Shown here: in pieces, positions 5,820 through 6,177 of the stretch
How positions within the stretch are numbered: position 1 is the stretch's first letter
How the letters are laid out: each line of letters starts with the position of its first letter
NCBI GenBank assembly: GCA_024277285.1
Contig: JAJRVM010000115.1
Location: 1 to 6,177 of the forward strand
Reading direction: 5' to 3'
Length of the DNA stretch: 6,177 bases
Source: Planctomycetota bacterium
GTDB taxonomy: Bacteria > Planctomycetota > Planctomycetia > Pirellulales > Pirellulaceae
Translations under genes and position numbers: made by a program
Notes under the pieces: generated by a model
What the model was told of the DNA's origin: nothing
What the model saw: only the letters and a program-made list of their open reading frames with translations
The model's database searches: none

Positions 5820-6177
5820 ATGGGAAAACGCAAGAGACGGATTGGCGATGACTTGGCACACCGACTGATTAAGTTTGCAGCGCGCATTGGCAAAGTAGTC
5901 GACGCGATTCCGGACACGCGGTTGGGCCGACATATCGCAGGGCAGCTTGTCCGGTGTGGCACATCACCTGCTCCAAACTACGCCGAGGCCCGTGGGTCCG
6001 AAAGCAAGAAGGACTTCATCCACAAGATGGGGATTTGCGAAAAAGAGCTGCGCGAGTCACAATGCTCGCCTGGAGTTGATTATATGCGCCGACCTGTTGC
6101 CGGAATCCCGACTGTCTCCGTTGCTCGATGAGAGCGATGAATTGATCGCCATCATTGTCAAGTCGATTGCTACCGCA
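5820..6177 (+). pseudogene. Four helix bundle (23S rRNA IVP-like) protein, frameshifted and cut by the window edge
   Basis: The frame from the ATG at 5820 encodes a basic N-terminus (MGKRKRR), a first helix and the family-typical stretch LGRHIAGQLVRCGTSPAPNY (39-58), followed by EARGSESKKDFIHKM and KELRES (75-80). After residue 80 the similarity ends; this frame gives unrelated sequence and stops at 6129-6131. From 6070 the +1 frame reads LELIICADLLPESRL, then PLLDESDEL and IIVKSIATA, the expected C-terminal helix of the same family, still open at the right edge. A one-base insertion (or two-base loss) between about 6060 and 6072 explains this. Members of the family (four helix bundle, TIGR02436/PF05635) are about 110-130 residues, often multicopy, and have no settled function; relatives include the Avd protein of diversity-generating retroelements. 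The start is preceded by AGGAAATTAGG (5801-5811). A sequencing error would make it intact. Confidence 0.8.

Noticed and set aside
5643..5933. 96-codon - strand open frame overlapping the four helix bundle start
   Set aside because: It is antisense to a recognisable family member and partly encoded by the direct-repeat leader, with no domain signature.
5820..6177. Diversity-generating retroelement, because Avd belongs to the same fold family
   Set aside because: No reverse transcriptase, template repeat or variable repeat is visible in the window, and most members of this family are not linked to such elements.

Overview
The window reads as a piece of a Planctomycetes (Pirellulales-like) chromosome. 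The strongest pointer is a gene for a BBP7-type outer-membrane beta-barrel protein, a family characteristic of planctomycetes. Long spacers rich in inverted repeats and a 'four helix bundle' (23S rRNA IVP-like) gene fit the same picture. This assignment is an inference, because the window contains no rRNA or marker gene.

Layout: (1) 1-177, + strand, the C-terminal end of an unrecognised gene that starts outside the window. (2) 178-479, a non-coding convergent spacer packed with strong hairpins. (3) 480-3426, - strand, a tightly coupled three-gene operon, transcribed from right to left: a membrane-anchored tetraheme cytochrome c, a Tat-exported 16-cysteine ferredoxin and an NrfD/DsrP-type ten-helix membrane protein. 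(4) 3427-3900, a spacer with a plausible sigma70-like promoter for the operon, four 12-bp tandem repeats in the predicted leader, and a hairpin past the next gene. (5) 3901-5079, - strand, the BBP7-like outer-membrane protein. (6) 5080-5819, a long spacer with inverted repeats in the BBP7 leader and a short direct repeat. (7) 5820-6177, + strand, a four helix bundle gene whose frame breaks near 6060-6072 and whose conserved C-terminus continues in another frame to the window edge.

The three operon genes should form one periplasm-facing quinone/cytochrome c redox complex. The NrfD-type subunit exchanges electrons with menaquinone in the inner membrane, the four-cluster ferredoxin wires them through the periplasm, and the tetraheme cytochrome passes them on or receives them. 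The composition matches the J-O-P part of DsrMKJOP and the Cbc4 (CbcSTU) module known from Geobacter. No catalytic subunit (nitrite or sulfite reductase, molybdoenzyme, DsrK) is present here, so the terminal partner is unknown. I see no clearly new biological system. The most unusual items are the hairpin cluster at 178-479, the tandem repeat in the operon leader and the frameshifted four helix bundle gene.
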